From the NCBI GenBank assembly GCA_020627785.1, contig JAHDGF010000041.1, positions 1-46,593 of the forward strand: a DNA stretch of 46,593 bases, in the 5' to 3' direction. Below the pieces are notes generated by a model. The model worked only from the letters and a program-made list of their open reading frames with translations, did no database searches and was not told the DNA's origin. The translations under genes and the position numbers were made by a program. This DNA is from Saprospiraceae bacterium (GTDB lineage Bacteria > Bacteroidota > Bacteroidia > Chitinophagales > Saprospiraceae). Positions 8,459 through 15,971 of the stretch are shown in pieces (the first letter of the stretch is position 1; the number at the start of each line of letters is the position of its first letter).

Positions 8459-9495
8459 GAACTATACTTTTCTAAGATTGGATTCATTTTCCGAAACCAA
8501 AGTGGAGGTACGGTTGCTAGCAATAAAGAGCCAGGGTAACCAAAAGGCAATTGAGGACTCTGATCATGGTGGTCAAGAATCTGATATTTTTTTGAAGCTT
8601 TGTAGTGATGGTCAGAGTGACGCGTTAGTTCGTAAAGAAAGATCCGGCCTAAAATATGATTAGAATTCCAGGAATGCTTGGCTGTTACACGTTCGTATTT
8701 TCCATTGCTTAGTTTTTGCCTTTGAAGTCCATAATGTTCGATATAATTGATGGTTTCAAGTACTAAGAAAGATATTATGGCCATAGCAATTGCTGCCAAA
8801 AGGCCATTAATGCCAAAGAAGAAAAAAACGACTAAAAGGTATGCTGTTTGGATAAATGTGAATTGAAACATTTGGTTGTAAACGGAATAGAAAGAGACTT
8901 CCTTTCCTTTTAATCTTTTGCGCTCAATCACCCAAGCGTGCATATATCCTTTGGTTACAGACCTGAACCAAAAAGAATATAAATTTTCATTTTTTCTCGA
9001 GCTTGCAGGATCTTCAGGGGTAGAAACTCTGAGGTGGTGCCCATAATTATGTTCGATAATAAAATGCATGTATAAACTTGGAAGTAAAAGTAATTTTGCG
9101 ACCATCTTGTCGAAGCTAGATTGATTATGTCCTAATTCATGAGCTACATTAATTCCACTGCTGGATAATAATAATCCCATGGTTGCAACACCACTAACCC
9201 ATTGCGTTGCCTGGGTAAAGGAGGCACTTGCTTGGAAAAAATAAAAGAGCAATATTCCAATTAAAGGAAGATTTAGGAATAAAAGTAAATCAAAAAATAA
9301 TTGGGTTTCTTTCGCCTCTGATTCTTTAAGATTGAGGTTTTTGTCATCGGGTGGGGCCGCAGTTTCTATTAAAGGTAGCAATACAAAAGCAATAAATAAG
9401 GTGAGCCAAGCCAGTGGCCCGGTTTGCCCAATAGATATAAAAGCTGATAGGGGTAGTGTGTATGCAATTAAATACTTAAGATCACCTGCTTTCAT
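8455..9495 (-). CDS. alkB: alkane 1-monooxygenase (AlkB-type di-iron membrane hydroxylase)
   Basis: Integral-membrane di-iron oxygenase that hydroxylates the terminal carbon of medium-chain alkanes using electrons from rubredoxin. The 346 residues include about six hydrophobic helices and all the family histidine boxes: HELGH (119-123), EHNYGHH (148-154), NYIEHYG (250-256) and RHSDHH (292-297). The full set separates it from generic fatty-acid desaturases. No rubredoxin, rubredoxin reductase, alcohol dehydrogenase or fatty-acyl-CoA ligase gene is near, so electron supply must come from elsewhere in the genome. The EEP gene follows with a four-base overlap. Start is ATG 9495. A related xylene- or fatty-acid-hydroxylating member of the family cannot be excluded. 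Confidence 0.87.
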   Translation of the reverse strand: MKAGDLKYLIAYTLPLSAFISIGQTGPLAWLTLFIAFVLLPLIETAAPPDDKNLNLKESEAKETQLFFDLLLFLNLPLIGILLFYFFQASASFTQATQWVSGVATMGLLLSSSGINVAHELGHNQSSFDKMVAKLLLLPSLYMHFIIEHNYGHHLRVSTPEDPASSRKNENLYSFWFRSVTKGYMHAWVIERKRLKGKEVSFYSVYNQMFQFTFIQTAYLLVVFFFFGINGLLAAIAMAIISFLVLETINYIEHYGLQRQKLSNGKYERVTAKHSWNSNHILGRIFLYELTRHSDHHYKASKKYQILDHHDQSPQLPFGYPGSLLLATVPPLWFRKMNPILEKYSS

Positions 9496-9541
9496 TCAAA
9501 AGAGTTTATACTAAATTAAGAAATCTAGAAATGAAACCAAA

Positions 9542-9937
9542 TCACTCTTCTTCAAATTCAAGTAATTTAAATTCTTCAATTTCTCTTCGTTCTCTTTTAG
9601 TTGGTCTACCGGTACCTTTTTCTCTCACCTCATTTTTCGCCTTGCCAATAAACCAATCTTTGTATTTGTTCATTTCTTCTGCTGGCGTAATATTTTCATA
9701 ACAAGGTGCTGCAATAGTCGCTGATACTCTTTTATCAATAACTTTTTTCACAATCAATTGGAGCTTAAACCCATTTTTTTTAACAGAGATTTGGTCATTC
9801 TCTTCCACCGATGCAGAGGGTTTAGCAGTCTTGTCATTTATTTTAACCTTCCCTGATTTACAGGTTGTAGTGGCTAGTGATCTTGATTTAAATATTCGAA
9901 TAGCCCAAAGCCATTTATCTACTCTTGTCGATTTCAC
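9542..9937 (-). CDS. S4-domain RNA-binding protein, Hsp15-like
   Basis: Small 131-residue protein. An N-terminal S4 domain (about residues 4-60) carries typical text: RVDKWLWAIRIFKSRSLA, then SGKVKINDKTAKPS. The C-terminal tail is strongly charged (KGTGRPTKRERREIEEF). It resembles Hsp15 (HslR), which binds free 50S subunits carrying nascent chains after heat stress; that role is inferred from the family. The start is GTG at 9937, which overlaps the stop of the PPK2 gene in a GTGA arrangement and indicates translational coupling. It is the last gene of the DUF58-PPK2-S4 set. Confidence 0.87.
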   Translation of the reverse strand: MKSTRVDKWLWAIRIFKSRSLATTTCKSGKVKINDKTAKPSASVEENDQISVKKNGFKLQLIVKKVIDKRVSATIAAPCYENITPAEEMNKYKDWFIGKAKNEVREKGTGRPTKRERREIEEFKLLEFEEE

Positions 9938-10698
9938 AACTTTTCTGGTGTCTCAGTTTTGAGAATTGGATATTTAGGATTTAGCTTCTTTAGTGCTTTA
10001 TGAACTTCATTCGCAACAAAATAATCTCTATACCATCTTTGATCTGCGGGTACGGGTATCCAAGGAATCTTACTGCGATTCATGGCATCTTGATATGCAG
10101 ACATATATGCCTTCCAATGTTTTCTTTCACTCCAATCACCATCCTTATGCTTCCAATTTCTTTCTGGATCATCGATCCTTTCTTGAAGTTTTTCTCCTTG
10201 TTTTTCGTAGGACAAGTTTAGAAAGAATTTTAAAATGGTGGTGTTGTTATCTACTTTCAATAATTCCTCCCAAGCATTTATAGCATTTATCCGAGCGGTA
10301 ACTCTTCTTCCATCAATCCATTTGTGCACTCTTTGAATCAGCACATCTTCATAATGTGATCTGATAAAGATCGAAGTTTTACCTTTAGCTGGAGCATGAG
10401 GATGAACCCGCCATAAAAAGTCATGTGCAAATTCTTCATCTGTTGGTTTACCAAAAGACTTTGCTGAACACATACTCGGACTTACGTATTGAAATACTTT
10501 TCTAGCAACACCATCTTTACCACTTGAATCCATACCCTGTAAAACTACTAGCAGGGAGTGCTTTCGTTCGGCAAACATTTTCGTTGCCAGTTCTCCGATT
10601 TCTTTGGTAAGCTCAATCCGCTTTTCTTTGTATTCATCTTTATCTAGGCCTTTGGGTGCTCTAGTAGATAATTTATTGATGTTAATTTTTGCTGCCAT
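9934..10698 (-). CDS. ppk2: polyphosphate kinase 2 family protein
   Basis: P-loop kinase of 254 residues that transfers phosphate between polyphosphate and a nucleoside mono- or diphosphate. The Walker A region reads LQGMDSSGKDG (53-63) and the family motif RSHYEDVL lies at about 113-120. A lid region rich in Trp and Lys (NWKHKDGDWSERKHW) follows near 181-195. The length fits single-domain PPK2 enzymes; by eye I cannot say whether it prefers AMP or ADP. It is coupled at both ends: its start shares one base with the DUF58 stop and its stop overlaps the S4 gene start. Confidence 0.88.
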   Translation of the reverse strand: MAAKININKLSTRAPKGLDKDEYKEKRIELTKEIGELATKMFAERKHSLLVVLQGMDSSGKDGVARKVFQYVSPSMCSAKSFGKPTDEEFAHDFLWRVHPHAPAKGKTSIFIRSHYEDVLIQRVHKWIDGRRVTARINAINAWEELLKVDNNTTILKFFLNLSYEKQGEKLQERIDDPERNWKHKDGDWSERKHWKAYMSAYQDAMNRSKIPWIPVPADQRWYRDYFVANEVHKALKKLNPKYPILKTETPEKL

Positions 10699-11621
10699 TA
10701 AACCCGCATTTTCTTTCTCTTTACTAAATATGATTCTAAGATTGATTTAAACCCTTGATTGATGTTAGTTTCAACATAATCTATCTTATACTGAAGGCAT
10801 TTCATTCTAATGCTTTCTTTGTAATCCTTAATCTTTGTTGTATAAAATTCCTTTACCTCGTTTGATTGAAGTTTGACACTTTCCCCACTTTCCATATCAA
10901 TAAATTCATAAGGTCGATTCTCAAATTCAAATTCAAGTTCTTTGCTTTTATCCGCTGTATGGAATAAGACAACCTCGTGTTTATTATATTTTAAATGTTG
11001 AAGGGCAGAGAAAATTTCATCTGCACTTTCTGAATCATCAAACATGTCACTGAAAACAAAAACCAAAGATCTTCTGTGGGTCTTATCTGCTATTTCATGC
11101 AATGCTTCTGCAGTAGATGTGGTTTTGCTTAAAACATCGTCTTTAATTAAACCATCAAGATAGTTAAGCAGCAACCTATAGTGCGTCGTACTACTTTTTG
11201 CCTTGGTGTGAATCTTTACTTTTTGGTCGTATAAGCTAAGGCCAAAAGCATCTCTCTGTCTTTTGAGAAGATTCATAAGGGAGGCTGCAGCCAGCGCTGA
11301 AAATTGTAGCTTGTTGAGTTGGTTTTCTTTTCTTTCTTTTGGAAAATACATAGAAGAACTTGTGTCAATAACAATTTGACATCTTAAGTTCGTTTCTTCT
11401 TCAAATCGTTTGACAAACATTTTATCAGACCTTGCATATACCTTCCAATCTATATTTTTGGTCGATTCACCTGGGTTGTAAATGCGGTGCTCTGCAAATT
11501 CTACTGAAAATCCATGGAATGGAGATTTGTGCAGACCGATAATAAATCCTTCAACTACCTGTTTTGCAAGTAACTCCAGATTACTCAACTGCTTTAAATC
11601 AAATCCTTCGAAAAAACTCAT
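10698..11621 (-). CDS. DUF58 family protein with von Willebrand A-like domain
   Basis: 307 residues without membrane helices. The DUF58 signature is clear: an N-terminal region ending in the HRIYNPGES...IDWKVYARSDK and VKRFEEE motifs (about 65-97), then a vWA-like domain with a MIDAS-type loop (IDTSSSM) and the strand LVFVFSDMFDD. DUF58 proteins usually sit beside a MoxR AAA+ ATPase and take part in envelope or metal-insertion maturation systems; no moxR gene is present in the window, so the role is open. The gene heads a coupled set with PPK2 and the S4 protein. A promoter-like element lies immediately before its ATG. Confidence 0.85.
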   Translation of the reverse strand: MSFFEGFDLKQLSNLELLAKQVVEGFIIGLHKSPFHGFSVEFAEHRIYNPGESTKNIDWKVYARSDKMFVKRFEEETNLRCQIVIDTSSSMYFPKERKENQLNKLQFSALAAASLMNLLKRQRDAFGLSLYDQKVKIHTKAKSSTTHYRLLLNYLDGLIKDDVLSKTTSTAEALHEIADKTHRRSLVFVFSDMFDDSESADEIFSALQHLKYNKHEVVLFHTADKSKELEFEFENRPYEFIDMESGESVKLQSNEVKEFYTTKIKDYKESIRMKCLQYKIDYVETNINQGFKSILESYLVKRKKMRV

Positions 11622-11625
11622 ATGA

Positions 11626-11658
11626 CAAAGATAATAAACTAATAAAGTCCTTATTCAA
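11626..11658 (-). promoter_or_regulatory. candidate Bacteroidota promoter for the DUF58-ppk2-S4 operon
   Basis: On the minus strand TATCTTTG (11633-11626) matches the Bacteroidota -7 consensus TAnnTTTG exactly. A TTG at 11658-11656 stands 22 bases upstream, slightly longer than the usual spacing. The element ends only four bases from the ATG at 11621, so transcription from it would give an almost leaderless mRNA. Its upstream half lies inside the hairpin at 11643-11676. Confidence 0.45.
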
Positions 11659-11676
11659 CGAAGAATAAGGACTTTA
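11643..11676. terminator. 14-bp perfect hairpin between trxA and the DUF58 gene
   Basis: TAAAGTCCTTATTC and its exact complement are separated by the six-base loop AACGAA. On the plus strand the stem is followed within three bases by a run of eight T; on the minus strand, the direction of trxA, it is followed only by a mixed AT tract. It most likely ends the trxA transcript, but the best T-run points the other way. It also covers the upstream half of the promoter proposed for the next gene. Confidence 0.65.
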
Positions 11677-11710
11677 GATTTTTTTTATTTGGAAAGTTTA
11701 ACTGTCAAGA

Positions 11711-12028
11711 TTACATTAAAGACGTAATCTTTTGCTCTAAGGCAGCCTTGGTTGTAGCGCCTACTTGTTTATCTACTACTTCTCCGTTTTTGAGGAAAAG
11801 AATTGTTGGAATGCTTCTAACATTATACTTTGAAGCAACACCTGCATTGTGATCAACGTTAACCTTACCTATAACCGCTTTACCGTCATAGTCTTTTGAA
11901 AGTTCATCGATGATTGGGCTTACCAATCGACAAGGTCCGCACCATTCCGCCCAAAAGTCAACAACGACTAATTGATCGCTATCTAAGGCAGATTCTTGAA
12001 AGTTTGTATCAGTAAATTCGAATGCCAT
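11711..12028 (-). CDS. trxA: thioredoxin
   Basis: Cytoplasmic disulfide reductase of 105 residues, the standard length. The active site WCGPC is at 29-33, followed by the cis-proline region SIPTILFLKNG. No signal peptide. Start ATG 12028. It is divergent from the DUF3810 gene and followed by a strong hairpin, so it is probably a single-gene transcript. Confidence 0.96.
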   Translation of the reverse strand: MAFEFTDTNFQESALDSDQLVVVDFWAEWCGPCRLVSPIIDELSKDYDGKAVIGKVNVDHNAGVASKYNVRSIPTILFLKNGEVVDKQVGATTKAALEQKITSLM

Positions 12029-12070
12029 AATATTTTCTTAATTTATGTTATTTCCTAAGAAACGTCGAAG

Positions 12071-12091
12071 TTGGTGAAAAGGTTTCTCCAA
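12071..12091. repeat. imperfect inverted repeat in the trxA / DUF3810 divergent gap
   Basis: TTGGTGAAA and TTTCTCCAA form an inverted repeat with one mismatch around AGG. It sits midway in the 89-base gap between two divergent starts, where an operator would be expected, but no regulator is identified. Chance occurrence is possible. Confidence 0.25.
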
Positions 12092-12117
12092 GAGATAAGA
12101 TTATAATAAAATAAGGA

Positions 12118-13158
12118 GTGTTACGTAGAAGATTAAATAGAATTTGGGCTATTACAGCCATTTTAACCTTGATTTTACTAGTAGTTTTTCAAGTAAATGC
12201 TAAAGTATGCGAGGTCATTTATCGTGATGGGATTTTTCAAATATTTAGAATAATCTATGATTATACGTTAGGTTTCAATCCTATCCCTAATTTTTACCTA
12301 GTCCTCCCTTCATTATTAATTGTCTTATTTTTCATTTTACGCTCAAGGCAAATATGGGTGACCAGATTATTTGATGTTCTTAAATTGCTTTCCTTTTTGT
12401 TCTTTACCTTTTATTTAACCTGGGGATTTAATTACTTCAACCGGAGCTTAGAAGAACAGTTAAGTTGGAAGTTGGATAATCCCGATATAGAATATCTAGA
12501 GACGGAGATTTCAAAAGTTTCTAAAGAATTAAACAATCTTCGCCCATCCGTAGAAAGTGCCAATCTCATAAAGTTTTCTGACCTTCAAAATTTGCTTAGA
12601 CCGGCTTTAGAAAACCAACTAGCAACCTTTGGATTTAAAACTTTAGGTAGGGTAAGGGCACGCAAAATTATACCCGGATTTTTATTAGTATGGCGCACTT
12701 CGGGGATATACTTGCCCCAGACGTTTGAAGGACATATAGATGGTGGTCTTTATAACTTGCAATGGCCTTTCACGGCAGCTCATGAAATGGCTCATGGTTA
12801 TGGAATTACGTCAGAAGCTGATTGTAATTTTTTCGCCTATTTGACCTGCATTTCAATGGATGATGCGAATATTAAATATAGCGGGCTCTTGGCTTATTGG
12901 AGGTATTTAGCAAGCGAGCTGAGGCAGCGGGACAAGGAGTCCTATAATAATCACAGGACTACACTTTCAGACTTAGTTGAAGGTGATTTAAAAGAAATAA
13001 GAAATCACATCGATAGATTCCCTCAAATAATGCCTGCTTATAGAGATAAGGTGTATAATCAATATCTTAAATCTCACGGAATTAATGATGGCATTAAGAA
13101 TTACAATCGGATGGTCTTGTTAATCAAAGCTCATCAAGAAGCTCAATTATTAAAGTAA
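12118..13158 (+). CDS. DUF3810 family membrane protein with zinc-protease motif
   Basis: 346 residues of the DUF3810 family, common in Bacteroidota and Firmicutes and uncharacterised. Three N-terminal hydrophobic helices (about 8-28, 58-75, 88-105) precede a soluble domain holding HEMAH (222-226) in AAHEMAHGYGITSEADCNF, with Glu233 a plausible third zinc ligand. A membrane-anchored metallopeptidase is the natural reading, though activity is not established for the family. The frame begins just after a stop, and GTG 12118 is the first usable start; a purine-rich AAGGAG runs directly into it, leaving no normal ribosome-site spacing. The gene is divergent from trxA. Confidence 0.8.
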   Translation: MLRRRLNRIWAITAILTLILLVVFQVNAKVCEVIYRDGIFQIFRIIYDYTLGFNPIPNFYLVLPSLLIVLFFILRSRQIWVTRLFDVLKLLSFLFFTFYLTWGFNYFNRSLEEQLSWKLDNPDIEYLETEISKVSKELNNLRPSVESANLIKFSDLQNLLRPALENQLATFGFKTLGRVRARKIIPGFLLVWRTSGIYLPQTFEGHIDGGLYNLQWPFTAAHEMAHGYGITSEADCNFFAYLTCISMDDANIKYSGLLAYWRYLASELRQRDKESYNNHRTTLSDLVEGDLKEIRNHIDRFPQIMPAYRDKVYNQYLKSHGINDGIKNYNRMVLLIKAHQEAQLLK

Positions 13159-13248
13159 ATCAGAAGATTCATTTTTTATATAGATTTTGCTTTTGGTCGT
13201 GTGAATTTCTTTTTAAAATTATTCTCGATAGCCTTTTATCTTAGTTGA

Positions 13249-13761
13249 ATGAATCGCATAGTATTATTTGAAACCGAGAGAACGCACATTCGATATTTAA
13301 CCATAAAGGATGCAGCTTTTATTCTAGCTTTGCTTAATAGTAAAGGATGGCTTGAAAATATTGGCGATAGAATGGTGTATGATTTACCTTCTGCGGAGAC
13401 GTATTTAAAAGACCGAGTGATTTTTGATTATCCTAAAGGCTTTGGTCTTTATGGAGTTGAATTAAAACAAACAGGAAAGTTGATCGGAACAACAGGTTTG
13501 ATTGATCGTCCGGGGCTCGATGGGATTGACGTTGGTTTTGCCATGTTGGATGATGAAGTAGGGAAGGGCTACGGATTTGAATCTACTTTACCAATGCTTG
13601 AGCATGCAAGAAGTCTTGGCATTGATAAGTTACTTGCGATCACATTGCCGACGAATAAGGCCTCGTGCAGACTATTGGAAAAATTAGGGTTTCAAAAGGA
13701 AAAAGAATTTTATATGGAAGGGGACCCAGAGTTACTTTGTCTTTATGTCCAGGAATTATAA
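13249..13761 (+). CDS. GNAT family N-acetyltransferase (RimJ/RimL-like)
   Basis: 170 residues with the GNAT fold. The N-terminus LFETERTHIRYLTIKDAAFI is typical of the RimJ/RimL group. The acetyl-CoA loop region reads DDEVGKGYGFEST at about 103-115, followed by ATLPTNKASCRLLEKLGF-like text (ITLPTNKASC then RLLEKLGFQ), the standard motif B. Substrate may be a protein N-terminus or a small amine. It stands alone, 90 bases behind the DUF3810 gene and immediately before a strong terminator. Confidence 0.87.
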   Translation: MNRIVLFETERTHIRYLTIKDAAFILALLNSKGWLENIGDRMVYDLPSAETYLKDRVIFDYPKGFGLYGVELKQTGKLIGTTGLIDRPGLDGIDVGFAMLDDEVGKGYGFESTLPMLEHARSLGIDKLLAITLPTNKASCRLLEKLGFQKEKEFYMEGDPELLCLYVQEL

Positions 13762-13763
13762 AA

Positions 13764-13797
13764 AAAAGGTGTTCATAAATAATTATGAACACCTTTT
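13764..13797. terminator. bidirectional rho-independent terminator
   Basis: A 15-bp perfect stem (AAAAGGTGTTCATAA with its complement) closes a four-base ATAA loop. It ends in T on one strand and is preceded by A residues on the other, so it works in both directions. It begins three bases after the GNAT stop and serves the convergent GNAT and DUF1508 genes. Confidence 0.9.
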
Positions 13798-13821
13798 CTG
13801 TATCGTGTGAAATTGTATTTT

Positions 13822-15192
13822 CTATTCTGCGTCTGGTAGATATCTGTCTTCGATATCATAGTCAGCTGGACAAGGTCTTGTGAAAAAGTGGTTTCCACAA
13901 GTTTTCATGAAGTGTAAGTGACATCCATTCTTTGCTGTTATTCTGAATGCTTCTAAATCCTTTTTGTCTGTAGGCACAAGCTTCCTAAAGTAAGTTTTGT
14001 GCATGGTACCTCCTCCTAGGTTACCTTCAACACCACTTTTTAATGTAACTTCTTTAAATATTTTTGCGGAAGCCTCACCAAACCCATCATAACCCATCTG
14101 CTCAAATATTTCATTCAACCATTTCTTGTCTGCTGCATTTGTATTGAACCTATTTTTTAACTTATTGTAAAATCCTGGTGCATCTAAGGCATGACTATTA
14201 CCGAATTCAGGAAAGATTCCTAATCGAGTAGAAGTCTTTGGTGGAGCACCATCAGGGATGTCAAATATGTAATGTGTTTTAGAATCACAATCGCATACTG
14301 GGGCAACTACTGGGGCAATTGGCATAGCGACAGCGACAGCTACCGGTGGGGGTATTGGTGGTGGCGGACATCCAAATATAAAGAGTAATGGTATCAAGAA
14401 TAGTAGTAATGGAAGCCACCATAATCCGCCGTTCGGATCTTCTGTTGCCACAGGGATAAATTCTCTTCTAGCAGGCAGAGGCTTTTCTTCCCAAGATGTT
14501 TTTGTCTTTAACTTGGCCATTGCTGGCGCTGTTAGTGCTGCCAGTGCAATTGCTCCTGCTGTTTTTGTAACGACTCTGTTTTCGCTAATTTGATTTCTCG
14601 TTTCACTCACCACATTACGAGTCTCACCAATTACTTTTCGTGACTTTTCTCCTAAATCCCTTCTATTTTCTTTAACAACCTTTCTTTCTCCATAGCTCTT
14701 TGTCTCACCTAATTCATTTCGCGTAATACTTAAAACCTTAAGTCCACTGATATCAATCTTTTCTCCGCTTACTGTTTTTCCAGAACTAATAGACGCTGCT
14801 CCTGCCGCTACTTCACCTTTTTTAGAACTAGATCCAGCATTTCCTTTTCCATCGATAAAGGCTTGAGCCAATGCCATACTATCATAGGGGCCACTTTTTG
14901 CAATTTCTTGATTGTTACCCGCTTTAAGACTGACAAAGAATTTTTTCATCATCTCAACAACACTATACCTACCTTCAATGTCTTTATTCTTAATAACCGA
15001 TGCTATACCATTATCTCTGCCTTTGGCTGAAGAATACCCTTCAGAACGCAGCACAACATTTCCATCCTTATCATGCATGGCAAAATAGAATTCACCTTCA
15101 TGCTCAAATGTGGAGAAATCAGGATTTTCCTTGGTTCTTGTATGACCTGCATACATTTTCAGCGATAGATAATCATCTTGTTTTTTACTCAT
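13822..15192 (-). CDS. DUF1508-domain protein with charged repeats, membrane segment and cysteine-bearing C-terminal domain
   Basis: 456 residues of unusual build. Residues ~25-115 hold two DUF1508 (YegP-like) units, the first clear (FYFAMHDKDGNVVLRSEGYS), the second weaker (KKFFVSLKAGNNQEIAKSG). A Ser/Gly/Ala linker leads into a charged region (about 157-210) with a repeating E-x-R-x-x-V/I unit about every seven residues (GETRNVV, SETRNQI, SENRVVT). An Ala-rich stretch (212-226), a strong membrane helix (258-274) and a proline run (276-283) follow. The C-terminal ~155 residues have paired cysteines (C300, C302; C424, C432, C441) and a GCHLHFMKTCGNHF motif. There is no N-terminal signal, so the DUF1508 end is probably cytoplasmic and the C-terminal domain beyond the membrane. 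Function unknown. Confidence 0.8.
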   Translation of the reverse strand: MSKKQDDYLSLKMYAGHTRTKENPDFSTFEHEGEFYFAMHDKDGNVVLRSEGYSSAKGRDNGIASVIKNKDIEGRYSVVEMMKKFFVSLKAGNNQEIAKSGPYDSMALAQAFIDGKGNAGSSSKKGEVAAGAASISSGKTVSGEKIDISGLKVLSITRNELGETKSYGERKVVKENRRDLGEKSRKVIGETRNVVSETRNQISENRVVTKTAGAIALAALTAPAMAKLKTKTSWEEKPLPARREFIPVATEDPNGGLWWLPLLLFLIPLLFIFGCPPPPIPPPVAVAVAMPIAPVVAPVCDCDSKTHYIFDIPDGAPPKTSTRLGIFPEFGNSHALDAPGFYNKLKNRFNTNAADKKWLNEIFEQMGYDGFGEASAKIFKEVTLKSGVEGNLGGGTMHKTYFRKLVPTDKKDLEAFRITAKNGCHLHFMKTCGNHFFTRPCPADYDIEDRYLPDAE

Positions 15193-15224
15193 TGTAAATG
15201 ATGTGTTTAAATAAATGAAGCAGA

Positions 15225-15240
15225 AAGTTTATATAAACTT
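15225..15240. promoter_or_regulatory. 16-bp perfect palindrome upstream of the DUF1508 gene
   Basis: AAGTTTATATAAACTT is exactly self-complementary and lies 32 bases before the start at 15192. The position suits an operator over the promoter, but no perfect -7 element is seen on this strand. The rest of the 255-base gap to 15447 shows no gene or other structure. Confidence 0.35.
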
Positions 15241-15447
15241 CTCGAATTCAAAAATTAAAAATGATAGGAGTGTAAGCTTTAGGAAGATTCTATGGCTAAT
15301 ATAATACTTTAGAAGCTACTGCCAATCGGTTTCCTTATATATTAATTACAGTAATATATCCTCTCTTGAGACTAAGAATCAATCAATAAGTATCTAATTT
15401 TTAATATGAAAAATAAAATGAGGCATATTTTAGCATTATTAAACTGC

Positions 15448-15894
15448 CTAAAAGATTAATTCTTTATTCACTCCTTCCTCTAAAGAAATGAACGTTTCCG
15501 TGCGTGCAATTCCATCAATACTTTGGATTTCTTTACTTAAGATTTCCATCAAATGAATGTTGTCCTTGGCATATACCTTAGCAAAGATGGAATAATTGCC
15601 TGTTGTAAAATGTGCTTCTAAAATTTCTGGTACTTGCTGCAATTGGGAAATCACATCATGGTAATTCTTTGCTTTTTCAAGGAAAATTCCCAAGTATGCA
15701 GCCGTTTTATACCCCAATTTGAGATAATCAATCTTGGCAGTATAGCCCTTAATGATGCCTTGTGTCTCTAATTTGGTGATTCGCTGTTGGGTGGCAACAT
15801 TAGAAATGTCTAATTCCTCCGAAATCTTTGTCGTAGATCTTCTACTATTTCCAACTAAAGAGTTAATAATCTTAATATCTGTATCGTCTATCAT
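15448..15894 (-). CDS. Lrp/AsnC family transcriptional regulator
   Basis: 148 residues, the family's normal length. The N-terminal winged helix-turn-helix (about 5-55) contains RRSTTKISEELDISNVATQQ and RITKLETQGIIKGY. The C-terminal RAM ligand-binding domain shows the GNYSIFAKVYAKD core. Family members form octamers and respond to amino acids. It is divergent from the asparagine synthetase gene with 77 bases between starts, an arrangement like asnC/asnA in enterics, so control of that gene by an amino acid effector is a reasonable inference. Start ATG 15894. Confidence 0.92.
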   Translation of the reverse strand: MIDDTDIKIINSLVGNSRRSTTKISEELDISNVATQQRITKLETQGIIKGYTAKIDYLKLGYKTAAYLGIFLEKAKNYHDVISQLQQVPEILEAHFTTGNYSIFAKVYAKDNIHLMEILSKEIQSIDGIARTETFISLEEGVNKELIF

Positions 15895-15912
15895 TAAAAA
15901 ATTAAATTATAA

Positions 15913-15943
15913 TTGATTTATTAATTAAGAAAATGTAGTTTTG
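15913..15943 (+). promoter_or_regulatory. Bacteroidota promoter for the asparagine synthetase gene, with overlapping AT-rich palindromes
   Basis: TTG (15913-15915) is followed after 20 bases by TAGTTTTG (15936-15943), an exact TAnnTTTG match with near-ideal spacing, about 28 bases before the ATG at 15972. AATTATAATT (15905-15914) and TTAATTAA (15921-15928) are perfect palindromes over and just after the -33 element, where the divergent Lrp/AsnC protein could bind. Confidence 0.65.
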
Positions 15944-15971
15944 GTGTAAATTTACTTAAAATACTTAAATC

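Noticed and set aside
9993-10283. Plus-strand open frames inside the PPK2 gene
   Set aside because: They are antisense shadows of a well-conserved gene, with no family-like sequence.
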